From Fibrobacter succinogenes (GTDB taxonomy: Bacteria; Fibrobacterota; Fibrobacteria; Fibrobacterales; Fibrobacteraceae), in contig NZ_CACZDK010000015.1 of assembly GCF_902779965.1 (NCBI RefSeq), positions 1 through 59,821 of the forward strand: a stretch of DNA of 59,821 nt, in the 5' to 3' direction. The stretch's first letter is position 1. The number at the start of each line of letters is the position of its first letter. A program made the position numbers and the translations under genes. This document shows, piece by piece, positions 27,431 to 36,485 of the stretch. The notes below the pieces were generated by a model that saw only the letters and a program-made list of their open reading frames with translations, did not search any database and was not told the DNA's origin.

Positions 27431-30313
27431 ATGGCAGAAAAGACTTTACTCCTTCTTGATTCCTTCGCACTCGCATTCCGCATGTTCTACGCTTACAGCC
27501 AGAACCCACTCGTAAACAGCAAGGGCGAAGAAGTTTCCATGATGCACGGCTACTGGGGCGCAGTCCTCCGCATTTTGGCAAAGCACAAGCCCACGCATTT
27601 CGCAATTGCCCGCGATGTCGCGCACACAAAGACTTTCCGCCACGAACTTTACCCGGACTACAAGGCCAATCGCGGCCCGATGCCCGAAGAAATGGCTGCA
27701 CAGATGCCGCTCCTTTGCGAATCTTTGGAAGCAAGCGGCATTCCGCTTTTGTCGGAACCGGGCTACGAAGCCGACGACGTGATGGCAAGCGCCGCCGAAG
27801 CCGCTGTCAACGCAGGCTTCGACCATGTCGTGATCATCAGCAAAGACAAGGACATGTCGCAAATCGTGACCGACAAGATCCACCTTTTCCATTTGGAAAA
27901 AGGCGCCGATGGCATCGATTTTGGACCGCAGCAGGTCCTTGAAAAATACGGCATTCCACCTGAAAAAATCCGCGACTACCTCGCCCTCATGGGAGACTCG
28001 AGCGATAACGTTCCAGGCGTTCCAAAAGTCGGCCCGAAAACCGCCATCCAGTTGCTAACCGAATACGGCGACATGGACAACATTTACGCAAACCTCGACA
28101 ACATCAAGAAGAAAGGTTTGCACGACAATCTCGCGAACAACAAGGAACAGGCATTCCTCAGCCGCGAACTCGTGACGCTACAGACAAAGCGAGCCTACAA
28201 CGGCAACCTCGATGCGCTTGAATTCTGCGGCATCCACAGCGATACGCTCGAAGGAATTTTCAAGGAACACGAAATCAATAGCTTGATTCGCCTGCTCGAA
28301 AACGTTCCGAGCAAAACAGGCTTTGTGCGCAAAGGCGATTCCGACGACCCCGTGACAGGGGCCGAGAACAACAAGGTTGGTGAGCCTGCCGAACCACCCG
28401 CCGACCTCCCGCCCACTTACATCTGCGTCGATAGCGATGATGTTTTCGAACAGATGAAAAAAGAATTTGAGGTTGCAACCGAAATCGGTATCGACACTGA
28501 AACCGACGGGCTCGACCCGATGCAATGCAGCATCGTCGGGCTTTGCCTTGCCTCCGCAGCAAAAGACGGCAGCGTTCCGAAGGGCTATTACATTCCGCTT
28601 GGGCATACCGACGATATCGGATTCCCGTACCCCGCCGGCAAGGGCGGCAACTTCGACTTTAACGCCACAAAGAAGTGGTTCATTGATTTTTGGAACGATT
28701 CTTGCACATTCCCCGCCAGCGGTTCCAAGCAACGCGGAGGCACTTCCGACGAGTCCAAGCGCTCCCTCATTTTCCACAACGCCAAATTCGACTTGCACGT
28801 TCTTGCCCGCACGTTCGGCCTCACGCAAAAGCAAATCGATTCCGCAAACATCATCGACACGCTCATCGCCGCATGGATGCTCTCGCCCGGACAAACCGGG
28901 CTCGGCCTCGACAATCAGGTGATGCAGCTTTTGCAGCACGAGATGATTCCGATCGAAAACCTCATCGGACGCGGCAAAAATCAAATCACGTTCAACCGCA
29001 CACCCATCAAGGACGCGACCGAATACGGCGCCGAAGACGCCGTCTACACGCTTCGCCTCTGGGCTCCGCTCCGCGCCAAACTCCAAAAGTACGACTACGA
29101 AAAGTACTTCTTCAGCCAAGAAATGCCGCTTCTCAAGGTGCTTTACCAGATGGAAGGCGTCGGCGCATTCGTCGATACCAAGATTCTAAAGGACTTGCAA
29201 GCCGATTTGCAGCACCGCATCGAAAAGCTGGAAAAAGAAATCTGCGACATGGCCGGTTGCGAATTCAACATCGGCTCTCCCAAGCAGCTCGGCGAAGTGC
29301 TCTTTGACACGCTCGGACTGCCCGAAATCAAAAAGCGCAGCACGGACGCCGCCGTCCTCGAAGAACTCAGCTTCCGCGCCGCCCACCCGATCGTCTTTGC
29401 AGTCATCGAATACCGCGAACTCAAGAAAATGCAGAGCACGTACGTTTCTGTGCTCCCCACACTCGTGAATCCGGACACCAAGCGCATCCACACGAGCTTT
29501 ATCCAGTGGGGCACCGCGACAGGCCGCCTTTCGAGCCGCGATCCGAACTTGCAGAACATCCCCGTCCGTAGCGAACTCGGCAAGCAAATCCGCGCAGCAT
29601 TCGTGCCGCAGAACCCGAACAATGTGATTCTCGCGGTGGACTACTCGCAGATTGAGCTCCGCATGCTCGCACACCTCAGTGGCGACGAAGCGCTTATCGA
29701 AAGCTATAAGGAAGGCATTGACATTCACGCCCGCACCGCAGCCGCCATCAACCGCGTAAGCCTCGAAGACGTGACCGCGGACATGCGCCGCGACGCGAAG
29801 GTCGTGAATTTTGGAGTGCTCTACGGCATGACAGCCTTCCGCCTCTCCCGCGACCTGAAAATTCCGATGGCACAGGCCAAGAGCTTTATCGACGGCTACT
29901 TCGAAATGTATCAGGGCGTGCAAAAATTCATCGATGACACCAAGGCCGCCGCCCACCGCGATGGCTACGTCGAAACGCTTTCCGGCCGCCGCCGCTACAT
30001 CGCAGGCATCGACAGTTCCGACCGCATGGAATCGCAAATGGCCGAACGCATGGCCGTGAACACCCCCGTGCAAGGCAGCGCCGCCGACCTCATCAAGATT
30101 GCCATGATCCGCATCCAAAAACGCATCAACGACGAGAACCTCCCACTCCGCATGATGCTACAAGTGCATGACGAACTCGTTTTCGAATGCCCCCGCGAGC
30201 AGGTTGAAGAGCTTTCCGCCATGGTCAAATCTGAAATGGAAGGCGCCATGGAACTCAAAGTTCCGCTCGTCGCCAGCGTCGGATTCGGCAAAAACTGGCT
30301 CGAAGCGCATTAA
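27431..30313 (+). CDS. polA: DNA polymerase I
   Basis: A 960-residue repair polymerase with all three activities. The 5'-nuclease domain (1 to about 300) has SLEASGIPLLSEPGYEADD and GDSSDNVPGVPKVGPKTA. The 3'-5' exonuclease domain keeps its acidic residues: IGIDTETDGLD, FHNAKFDLHVL and the Tyr/Asp motif near DATEYGAEDAVYTL, so proofreading should be active. Polymerase motif A is VDYSQIELRMLAHLSGD; motif B covers RRDAKVVNFGVLYGM; motif C is QVHDELVFE. There is no Shine-Dalgarno before ATG 27431. The upstream gap is unusual for its paired palindromes and heptamer repeat. Confidence 0.97.
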   Translation: MAEKTLLLLDSFALAFRMFYAYSQNPLVNSKGEEVSMMHGYWGAVLRILAKHKPTHFAIARDVAHTKTFRHELYPDYKANRGPMPEEMAAQMPLLCESLEASGIPLLSEPGYEADDVMASAAEAAVNAGFDHVVIISKDKDMSQIVTDKIHLFHLEKGADGIDFGPQQVLEKYGIPPEKIRDYLALMGDSSDNVPGVPKVGPKTAIQLLTEYGDMDNIYANLDNIKKKGLHDNLANNKEQAFLSRELVTLQTKRAYNGNLDALEFCGIHSDTLEGIFKEHEINSLIRLLENVPSKTGFVRKGDSDDPVTGAENNKVGEPAEPPADLPPTYICVDSDDVFEQMKKEFEVATEIGIDTETDGLDPMQCSIVGLCLASAAKDGSVPKGYYIPLGHTDDIGFPYPAGKGGNFDFNATKKWFIDFWNDSCTFPASGSKQRGGTSDESKRSLIFHNAKFDLHVLARTFGLTQKQIDSANIIDTLIAAWMLSPGQTGLGLDNQVMQLLQHEMIPIENLIGRGKNQITFNRTPIKDATEYGAEDAVYTLRLWAPLRAKLQKYDYEKYFFSQEMPLLKVLYQMEGVGAFVDTKILKDLQADLQHRIEKLEKEICDMAGCEFNIGSPKQLGEVLFDTLGLPEIKKRSTDAAVLEELSFRAAHPIVFAVIEYRELKKMQSTYVSVLPTLVNPDTKRIHTSFIQWGTATGRLSSRDPNLQNIPVRSELGKQIRAAFVPQNPNNVILAVDYSQIELRMLAHLSGDEALIESYKEGIDIHARTAAAINRVSLEDVTADMRRDAKVVNFGVLYGMTAFRLSRDLKIPMAQAKSFIDGYFEMYQGVQKFIDDTKAAAHRDGYVETLSGRRRYIAGIDSSDRMESQMAERMAVNTPVQGSAADLIKIAMIRIQKRINDENLPLRMMLQVHDELVFECPREQVEELSAMVKSEMEGAMELKVPLVASVGFGKNWLEAH

Positions 30314-30628
30314 CGGGGAGGCGCGACCTCCCGCGCTCTCCAATGTTCTCAAAAAAAGTTCTCAAAATTTTTAAGATTTTCATCACACCATAGCTTACAA
30401 ACTTACTATTTTTACGTAAATAAACAATTTCCCTGTTGCGAAATTCAGCATTTTCATATATATTACTAAGCAAAGAACGGGTGTATCCTCGAAAAGAATG
30501 ACAAAAGGGATGTTTGCGAGTACAAAAGCGCTGTAAATTTCGCGCCAAATGTTCTCAAAAAATTCTAAAAATCATCAAAATTTCAGAACAAAGACACCCA
30601 AAGCAAGTTTCAATAAGGAGTCTTAGCA
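30314..30628. other. Cellulase upstream region
   Basis: A 315-base AT-rich gap. It holds a fifth TTACGTAA site (30412-30419) and two copies of AATGTTCTCAAAAAA (30342-30356 and 30548-30562) about 206 bp apart. AAGGAG stands 8 nt before the cellulase start. No confident promoter or terminator was found. Confidence 0.4.
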
Positions 30629-32719
30629 ATGAGATTTAACACCTTCGGCATCACCGCTAGCTCAATCCTTTTGGCTACAGCATCGGCATTCGCCCTCCCC
30701 AAGGCAACAGAAATATTCCCAGACATGGGCCTCGGCTACAACATCGGCAATACGATGGAAGTTCCGGGCAACCCGACTGGCTGGGGAAACCCATTCCCGG
30801 ATGCCGCCTACGTCAAGGCCATCAAGGATGCCGGTTTCAATACCGTGCGTATTCCTTGCGCTTGGGACAGCCACGCATCCAACGGCACCATTAACGCCGG
30901 CTGGCTCGACTCCGTCAAAACGGTCGTTGACCTCGTCATCAACAACGGCATGTACGCCATTTTGAACAGCCACTGGGACAACGGCTGGCTCGAAGACCAC
31001 GTTTTCGACGGTGAAGGCTACGACAAATCCGGCCTCGTGAACAGCTCCGCTGCTACAGTCGCTGCCAAGCAGGAAAGCTACTGGAAACAGATTGCTACGA
31101 AGTTCGCCGCATACGACGAGCACTTGATTTTCGCATCCGCCAACGAGCCCGGCGTTAACGACCCGTGGAACGGTGGCGCCGACAACGGCCAATGGGCTTT
31201 TGACTCCAAGCGCATGACCGTCCTCAAGCAATTCCACGAAGCTTGCCTCAAGGCCGTGCGCGCTACTGGCGGCAACAACGCCACCCGTATCGTAGTCGTG
31301 CAATCCCCGCGTACCGAAATTGACAAGGCCCCGCTCCTTTCCGAACAGTATCCGACCGACCCGGCAGGCGAAGGCTACACCATGGCTGAAGTCCACTTCT
31401 ACCCGTATCAGTTCTCGCTCATGAAAGACGGCGATGAAGACTGGGGCAAGATGTTCTATTACTGGGAAGACAAGACTCCGGGCAACGACGCCGCACATAC
31501 CTGCTCCGGCTCTGCTCTCGGTTCCAAGAAATCCATCGACAATCTATTCGGCGGACTCAAGACCCGCTTCTACGACAAGGGCATTCCGGTTGTGATCGGC
31601 GAAATGGGCGCCATCAAGCGTCTCGACCTCCTCTCCGGCGACAACCTCAAAAAGCACCTCGAAGCACGCGCTGCTTGGTACGGTTACACCGTCGCATCCG
31701 CAAAGAAGAACGGCCTCGTTCCTTGCGTTTGGGACACCGGTGACGAAGGCGATGGCAACTTTACGATTATCCGCCGTCAGGTAAACAAGTTCGGCGGCAA
31801 AGTCGGCGACATCACCGACGTCGAAACGCTCAACGCCATGCGCGAAGCTTACGGCCAGGCCGCAGTTCCAGGCAATTCTATCGACTCCACCGTCAAGGAA
31901 AACACAACTATTCTCGATGGCGACATGGCCCTCCACATTACCTACAAGACCGTCCAATCCGACACCAGCGAAGCAGGCACCATGCGCATCGACCTCAGCA
32001 AAGACTGGAGCCAGTACGTTGCCATATCCTTCGACTTGCGCGCCGCTGGCGAAACCGCAGGCCCTTGCATGGACAAAACCCGCGACGGCTGTGGCGATTA
32101 CGGCTGGGCAAGCGTCTCTCTCTTCAACATGAGCGGCGAATGGAAATGGAACGAAGTCTCTCTCGGCAACGTCGAGGACCTCGGCACCCTCAAGAACTAC
32201 AAGATTGAATTCGGCGACGGCGAAGGCAAACTCGCTTTCGAAAACGCGGCCAAGATGAACGCCATCGGCATCAACCTTTACGGCACACAGTTTACCGGCG
32301 ACATGTACCTCAACAACATGCTTCTCTGGAAGGCCGACGGCACCGCAGATACGCTGCAGAGCTTTGACACCAAGAAGCCCAAACTCGAAGGCATCGCCAC
32401 CGGCGAACTCATCAAGGCAAACGCCACCGGCGACTGGGGCAAATCCGCCATCGCCATCGCTCCGACTCGCATCGCTGCAAATTCCAAGATGCTTGTGAAT
32501 GTCCAGCCGGGCATGGTTAGCGCCACATTCAATGCAACCAAGGCAACTCGCGGCACAGCCACGCTCATGAATTCCATGGGCCAGGTGATTGCACAGCAAG
32601 CATTCGAAGCCAAGGCTGGCGCAAACGAAGTCCAGTTGAACACAAACCTCCGCGGCCCGGCAATCCTCATCGTAAAGCAGGGCAGCCAGAAGAACGTTCA
32701 GAAGATTACACTGCGTTAA
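30629..32719 (+). CDS. Secreted GH5 endoglucanase with C-terminal carbohydrate-binding-like and sorting regions
   Basis: A 696-residue cellulase. A signal peptide ends near ATASAFA. The GH5 barrel covers about residues 25-410: GLGYNIGNTMEV, GFNTVRIPCAW, the acid/base Glu in FASANEPGVN and the nucleophile Glu in VVIGEMGAI. A second module (about 420-580) has the jelly-roll character of CBM11-like domains (MALHITYKTVQ, YVAISFDLRAAGE). The last 65 residues (GTATLMNSMGQVIAQQ ... KNVQKITLR) resemble type 9 secretion sorting tails, consistent with surface display. The Shine-Dalgarno is strong. It acts on beta-1,4-glucan outside the cell, the main energy source of fibrobacters. Confidence 0.9.
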   Translation: MRFNTFGITASSILLATASAFALPKATEIFPDMGLGYNIGNTMEVPGNPTGWGNPFPDAAYVKAIKDAGFNTVRIPCAWDSHASNGTINAGWLDSVKTVVDLVINNGMYAILNSHWDNGWLEDHVFDGEGYDKSGLVNSSAATVAAKQESYWKQIATKFAAYDEHLIFASANEPGVNDPWNGGADNGQWAFDSKRMTVLKQFHEACLKAVRATGGNNATRIVVVQSPRTEIDKAPLLSEQYPTDPAGEGYTMAEVHFYPYQFSLMKDGDEDWGKMFYYWEDKTPGNDAAHTCSGSALGSKKSIDNLFGGLKTRFYDKGIPVVIGEMGAIKRLDLLSGDNLKKHLEARAAWYGYTVASAKKNGLVPCVWDTGDEGDGNFTIIRRQVNKFGGKVGDITDVETLNAMREAYGQAAVPGNSIDSTVKENTTILDGDMALHITYKTVQSDTSEAGTMRIDLSKDWSQYVAISFDLRAAGETAGPCMDKTRDGCGDYGWASVSLFNMSGEWKWNEVSLGNVEDLGTLKNYKIEFGDGEGKLAFENAAKMNAIGINLYGTQFTGDMYLNNMLLWKADGTADTLQSFDTKKPKLEGIATGELIKANATGDWGKSAIAIAPTRIAANSKMLVNVQPGMVSATFNATKATRGTATLMNSMGQVIAQQAFEAKAGANEVQLNTNLRGPAILIVKQGSQKNVQKITLR

Positions 32720-32798
32720 CGAAGCACCGCTGCCCTGAAACAACAATGACGACATATTGAAAAAATCCTTGCAGGTTTAGGAGTGTACATGCAAGGAG

Positions 32799-32827
32799 AA
32801 AGGGCCCGGCAGATGCCGGGTCCTTTT
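32799..32827 (+). terminator. Terminator after the GH5 gene
   Basis: AGGGCCCGGC-AGAT-GCCGGGTCCT stem with T5 after and A run before. It may serve the converging lipoprotein gene as well. Confidence 0.82.
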
Positions 32828-32866
32828 TCGCAATTTTATCCAACAAGGTTTTTAAAGATTCACGAC

Positions 32867-33808
32867 CTAGTCGAGATTCGTTCCTATAGCCTCAATTTCG
32901 AAATCATATTCACCAGGCCACGCTTGTATTTTGAACTTTACAGCGACAAGCTGCTTCGCTGCCCTTTCGCCTACATTGGGTTCATCAACCCAATCTTCAG
33001 GTATTTTGCTAAGCCAAGACGGAAACTTAAACCGGCTCCATTCCAAGCACCTAGCCTCTCCTTTTGATTTGGGCAAAGTAACAAAAGGCAAAGCGTAATC
33101 AATATGAGCATTTACAGAATCCCCCAAATCCAATTCCAATGTAAAAGCCGTTTTTGATTGGTACGCAAAACAAATGCCATTCCAATTCGAAACGTCAACT
33201 GGAATCGACTTTCCCGTACTATCCTTCGCCAGTGTAAAACCTATCGATACAAATGGGGGATACGTTAAAGAACCTTTTTCCAAAACAGCCGTTCCACAAA
33301 GGGTATAACAACTTTTAACGACAGGCACCAACGAAAAAGCATTGCTATCATCACCTAATTCCACAGGCCAAAGAATATTCGACTCGCCACCATCAGCACT
33401 ATCCGTTTCAACAAACCATTCGCCGCTAGCCATATTTTTCCACGATGAATCCGCATAAAGCCCAACGTTAACGTTCATCGGATCTCCATCTGCAACATCA
33501 ATACTAGTCCACAAATCGCCTCGGCTGCCACCGCTAGCACAGCTCCCAGCATAATCCGCCTTGCACAAAACGGGATTACGCGAAGAACTGCTCAAACGCT
33601 TAGAACTACTCGACGACAACATCTGCGAACTGCTATAAGGCTCCATACGGCTCGACGAAAGCCCGAACAACGAACTCGATGAATTCTCAAGAACCGAGCT
33701 CGACGACAAACCACGCGCCGTCAACACATTTGGGTCGTCCGACGAACCTGATACGTTATAGTCCGAGCATCCAAGTACCGCAAGCGAAAACGCACCAGCA
33801 CAAGCCAT
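32867..33808 (-). CDS. Ser-rich lipoprotein coupled to TIGR02147 regulator; N-terminus out of frame
   Basis: The open frame gives 313 residues: end of a signal peptide (FSLAVLGC, lipobox), a Ser-rich linker of about 70 residues, and one copy of the roughly 200-residue domain shared with the three lipoproteins at 34885-37976 (DGGESNILWPVEL, TLCGTAVLEKGSLTYPPFVSIGF, PVDVSNWNGICFAYQS). Its ATG at 33808 has no ribosome site. A GGAGGAG stands right before another ATG at 33825, one base after the upstream stop, exactly where the paralogue starts. From there the frame runs into +1 after ATGGAT-A6-TTT. One extra A would give MDKKIYMACAGAF, matching paralogue MNNKLYAACGAMA. So the native start is probably 33825, with an indel, slippage or frameshifting at the A run. 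Confidence 0.8.
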   Translation of the reverse strand: MACAGAFSLAVLGCSDYNVSGSSDDPNVLTARGLSSSSVLENSSSSLFGLSSSRMEPYSSSQMLSSSSSKRLSSSSRNPVLCKADYAGSCASGGSRGDLWTSIDVADGDPMNVNVGLYADSSWKNMASGEWFVETDSADGGESNILWPVELGDDSNAFSLVPVVKSCYTLCGTAVLEKGSLTYPPFVSIGFTLAKDSTGKSIPVDVSNWNGICFAYQSKTAFTLELDLGDSVNAHIDYALPFVTLPKSKGEARCLEWSRFKFPSWLSKIPEDWVDEPNVGERAAKQLVAVKFKIQAWPGEYDFEIEAIGTNLD

Positions 33809-33826
33809 ATAAATTTTTTATCCATA

Positions 33827-34660
33827 CTACTCCTCCGATTCTCTCTCGACTCTTTGAGTCAAAGGGAAAAACTGTAAATTCAATCTGCAAACTTGATCGA
33901 GTTTGCCGCACTTCGCCGCAATCGAAATCACCTTCTTGCGGCAAGCATCAAGCTCTTTCACAATTTCGTCATAGCCTTCACGGTTTACACCCAAAGTAAC
34001 ACCAGTAACGTTACGATTTTCGGGACCAAACTGATCAATAGATTCTATACCAAGACGCCCCATTTCTCGATGCATCATGCGAATAGCAAGCGTCAAACCT
34101 TCCTTGGACCCCGCAACAGCTTTATCCGTTTGTTCGTAAACATTCTCGCCAACCTGTTTCAAGAATCCCGCTTTTTCCAAAAAGGCAAGCGACTTGCGGA
34201 CTTCAAGCGCAGAGATTTCCTGGCAGCATACCTTCGCCATGTCACCCGGCATCGCGCCAGGCATCATCGGTGCAAGTTCACGCACGACCTGATTTTTCCA
34301 GCTGTCGTAATACCCAAACGCATCCTTGTCAATTACACGAACCTGATTTGCGGCCGAAATCGCCATCATCTTATCAAAGTAAACCTTCTTGACATTGTCC
34401 TTTTGTGCATTGACAAAATTCACCATCGCTTCGAAATATTCAATTTCATAACCGACAAGTCCCATCGCAACCGCCACACGATTCATTTTCGTGCGACTCA
34501 AGCTGCTTTTGCCATCACAAACAAGTTTCAAGTACGAGGGCGACGTAAACCCCGCAATTTTCGCAAACTCGCGCCAAGTAAAAGCAGAAGTTCTCTTACG
34601 CTCTTCGTAAAAGTCCGCCATATAAGCACGATAATCTTTGTATTCCACAATCGACTTCAT
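33827..34660 (-). CDS. TIGR02147-family (DUF4423-like) predicted regulator, copy 1
   Basis: A 277-residue protein of the Fibrobacter-expanded TIGR02147 family. The N-terminal 70 residues look like a helix-turn-helix (FTWREFAKIAGFTSPSYLKLVCDGKSSLS); the rest is helical, with the family signature VRELAPMMPGAMPGDMAKVC and NRNVTGVTLGVNREGYDEIV. A DNA-binding role is an inference from this; the family has no established function known to me. ATG 34660 gives the same length and start (MKSIVEYKDY) as the two other copies; a longer ORF from 34711 runs across its promoter. The stop is one base before the lipoprotein ATG at 33825, implying translational coupling. Confidence 0.85.
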   Translation of the reverse strand: MKSIVEYKDYRAYMADFYEERKRTSAFTWREFAKIAGFTSPSYLKLVCDGKSSLSRTKMNRVAVAMGLVGYEIEYFEAMVNFVNAQKDNVKKVYFDKMMAISAANQVRVIDKDAFGYYDSWKNQVVRELAPMMPGAMPGDMAKVCCQEISALEVRKSLAFLEKAGFLKQVGENVYEQTDKAVAGSKEGLTLAIRMMHREMGRLGIESIDQFGPENRNVTGVTLGVNREGYDEIVKELDACRKKVISIAAKCGKLDQVCRLNLQFFPLTQRVERESEE

Positions 34661-34696
34661 ACGAACTAATATACACTCGCAAAAACAGATAGTCAA
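34661..34696 (-). promoter_or_regulatory. Sigma-70-type promoter giving leaderless TIGR02147 mRNA (copy 1)
   Basis: On the minus strand TTGACT (34696-34691), a 17-base spacer and TATATT (34673-34668) are followed by only 7 bases before the ATG. Transcription would start at about the A of the start codon, and no Shine-Dalgarno is present. Confidence 0.75.
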
Positions 34697-34773
34697 TACA
34701 AAATGATACAAAAATTAATAAATTTATCAAATTACAATAGATTTCATGTATTTAAAAACGAAGCAACAATCAA

Positions 34774-34795
34774 TAATGATACAAACGTATCATTA
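34774..34795. promoter_or_regulatory. Candidate operator palindrome upstream of TIGR02147 copy 1
   Basis: TAATGATAC-AAAC-GTATCATTA has 9-bp perfect arms. Half-sites TGATACA also occur at 34704-34710 and 34822-34828. It lies about 80 bases upstream of the -35 box, between that promoter and the terminator of the next operon. The same palindrome was not found upstream of the other two TIGR02147 copies, so its binding protein is unknown. Confidence 0.45.
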
Positions 34796-34828
34796 ACAAA
34801 AAAATCAAGGCCATTTCACCCTGATACA

Positions 34829-34857
34829 AGAAGAGCCCAGCTTTCGCCGGGCCCCAC
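34829..34857 (-). terminator. Terminator of the lipoprotein operon
   Basis: Minus-strand GGGCCCGGC-GAAAG-CTGGGCTC stem followed by TTCTT. It separates the 38811-34885 unit from the next TIGR02147 gene. Confidence 0.72.
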
Positions 34858-34884
34858 TTTTCCTCCTAACAATAAACCATCACT

Positions 34885-35631
34885 TTACTCCATATCATCA
34901 ACCGTTCCAATATACTTGACATTGAATTTATACCTTCCTTCCTTAGCCTGAATCTGAAGCCGAACCGCCACAAGTTCCTTTGCCGCCTTTATTCCGGCAT
35001 CAGTCTTCCAATATTCATCTTCCGTCTTAACCCAATTAGGAAGCTTAAATTCACTCCATCTAACACATTTCGACACAACGGTATCCGTCGCGGGCAGCTC
35101 AAAGAACGGCACTCCAAAACTCAGCAACACATCCACTTCATTGCTCAAATCCAACAGCAACCTAGCCTCTACTTCCGAAGAATAGGAAATGCATAAGCCA
35201 CCCCAGTTCGAAACATCTACCGGCATTTCTTCGTCAGAGTCACTCTTCGCCACCGTGAATCCCACTGATATAAACGGATCATAAGCCAGTACCCCTTTTC
35301 CCAAAACAGCCGTTCCACAGATACCGCCGCACGCATCCACCACAGCAGTCAAAGAATCACCGCCTTCAGAAAAGTCCACCGGCCATTCTATATACGATCC
35401 GCCTCCATCAAGCGAGTCATTCTGCATTTCCCAGAACCAGCGGCCATCTTCTACGGCATGATCCGGCCAAGACGTCGCATAACGAGCCGTATTAACAGAC
35501 AAGTCGCCAGCAAGCGGATTCCACAACGGGCTACCTTCCACATTCATTGTATTCGGTTCTACCGACGTTCCGGAACACGCTACAAAAGCTAAAGCCATTG
35601 CACCACACGCCGCATAAAGTTTATTATTCAT
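34885..35631 (-). CDS. Paralogous lipoprotein, single domain (third in unit)
   Basis: A 248-residue lipoprotein. Signal peptide MNNKLYAACGAMALAFVAC, lipobox FVAC, then GTSVEPN. The mature protein is one copy of the domain shared by the cluster: DGRWFWEMQNDSLDGGGSYI, GGICGTAVLGKGVLAYDPFI, MPVDVSNWGGLCISYSS, AAKELVAVRLQIQ and a C-terminal KFNVKYIGTVDD. Such a strand-rich domain with conserved Trp and a C-x3-C pair could be a galactose-binding-like carbohydrate module, but this is unproven. GGGAGA precedes the ATG. It lies 62 bases after the 263-residue paralogue; a stretch of nearly 50 bases is identical between the two, pointing to recent duplication or gene conversion. Confidence 0.75.
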   Translation of the reverse strand: MNNKLYAACGAMALAFVACSGTSVEPNTMNVEGSPLWNPLAGDLSVNTARYATSWPDHAVEDGRWFWEMQNDSLDGGGSYIEWPVDFSEGGDSLTAVVDACGGICGTAVLGKGVLAYDPFISVGFTVAKSDSDEEMPVDVSNWGGLCISYSSEVEARLLLDLSNEVDVLLSFGVPFFELPATDTVVSKCVRWSEFKLPNWVKTEDEYWKTDAGIKAAKELVAVRLQIQAKEGRYKFNVKYIGTVDDME

Positions 35632-35693
35632 CTTCAGTCTCCCTCTAGTACAAACAAACTTGATGAACTTTTCGTTTCAGCACAACTTGAAAA

Positions 35694-36485
35694 TTAAGGT
35701 CTATCAACTCCCGACTCATAATCCTCTGTCGTTCCAACATACTTGATACTGAACGCATACTGACCAGACACACTTTGTAACACGAACATCAGTCCAACCA
35801 GCTGTTTTGAAGCTTTCCATCCGGTTTCTTCTCTCCAAGATTCAGGAGGATTGCGCTGCCAAGAAGGTATCTTAAACTCGTCCCAACTAAAGCATTTAGA
35901 GTTTTCACTAGTCGCTTTCGGCAAATACACTTCTGGGAAACTCGCACCATCATCGAATACTTTTCTTAACGAATCGCCCAAATCAAGTACTAGCCTAAGC
36001 ATTATTTCTGATGCATATGTAACGCAAACTCCGCCCCAACCAGAGACATCAACTGGCATCGGGTTACCAGCCGAATCCCTTGCGATTACAAAACCAACGC
36101 GAACATACGGTTGGTAAGCCAACGAGCCCATATTCAAATTCGCAACACCACAAATGCCCTGGCACTCTTCAATAACAGTCGACAAGGGGTCTTCACCTCT
36201 TTCCAACGCTACTGGCCATACAATAAAAGACAGTCCACCATCGTTATTATCCGTTTCTCCAGCATTCCAAAACCAATGACCGTCCGCATTCACATTCTCA
36301 GGCAACAAAGCTGCATAACGAGCCGTATTAACAGACAAGTCGCCAGCAAGCGGATTCCACAACCAGTAGTTTTCCGCATACACCGTATTCGGTTCCACCG
36401 ATGTACCACCAACACCGCTGTTTTCTGAACACGCTACAAAAGCTAAAGCCATTGCACAACACGCCGCATAAAGTTTACTATTCAT
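35694..36485 (-). CDS. Paralogous lipoprotein, single domain (second in unit)
   Basis: A 263-residue lipoprotein with signal peptide MNSKLYAACCAMALAFVAC followed by SENSGVGGTSVEPNTVYAE and the same domain: GLSFIVWPVALERGEDPLST, QGICGVANLNMGSLAYQPYV, PVDVSGWGGVCVTYAS, QYAFSIKYVGTTED. Its ATG follows the TAG of the upstream gene with no base between, so translation is coupled. LWNPLAGDLSVNTARYA is identical to the next paralogue. Function unknown; outer-membrane or periplasmic anchoring by the lipid is expected. Confidence 0.75.
   Translation of the reverse strand: MNSKLYAACCAMALAFVACSENSGVGGTSVEPNTVYAENYWLWNPLAGDLSVNTARYAALLPENVNADGHWFWNAGETDNNDGGLSFIVWPVALERGEDPLSTVIEECQGICGVANLNMGSLAYQPYVRVGFVIARDSAGNPMPVDVSGWGGVCVTYASEIMLRLVLDLGDSLRKVFDDGASFPEVYLPKATSENSKCFSWDEFKIPSWQRNPPESWREETGWKASKQLVGLMFVLQSVSGQYAFSIKYVGTTEDYESGVDRP

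Noticed and set aside
31544-32755. 403-codon minus-strand ORF over the GH5 gene
   Set aside because: A shadow frame of the cellulase, no family features.
34661-34711. N-terminal extension of TIGR02147 copy 1
   Set aside because: It would be translated from the promoter itself; the other copies start at the equivalent of 34660.
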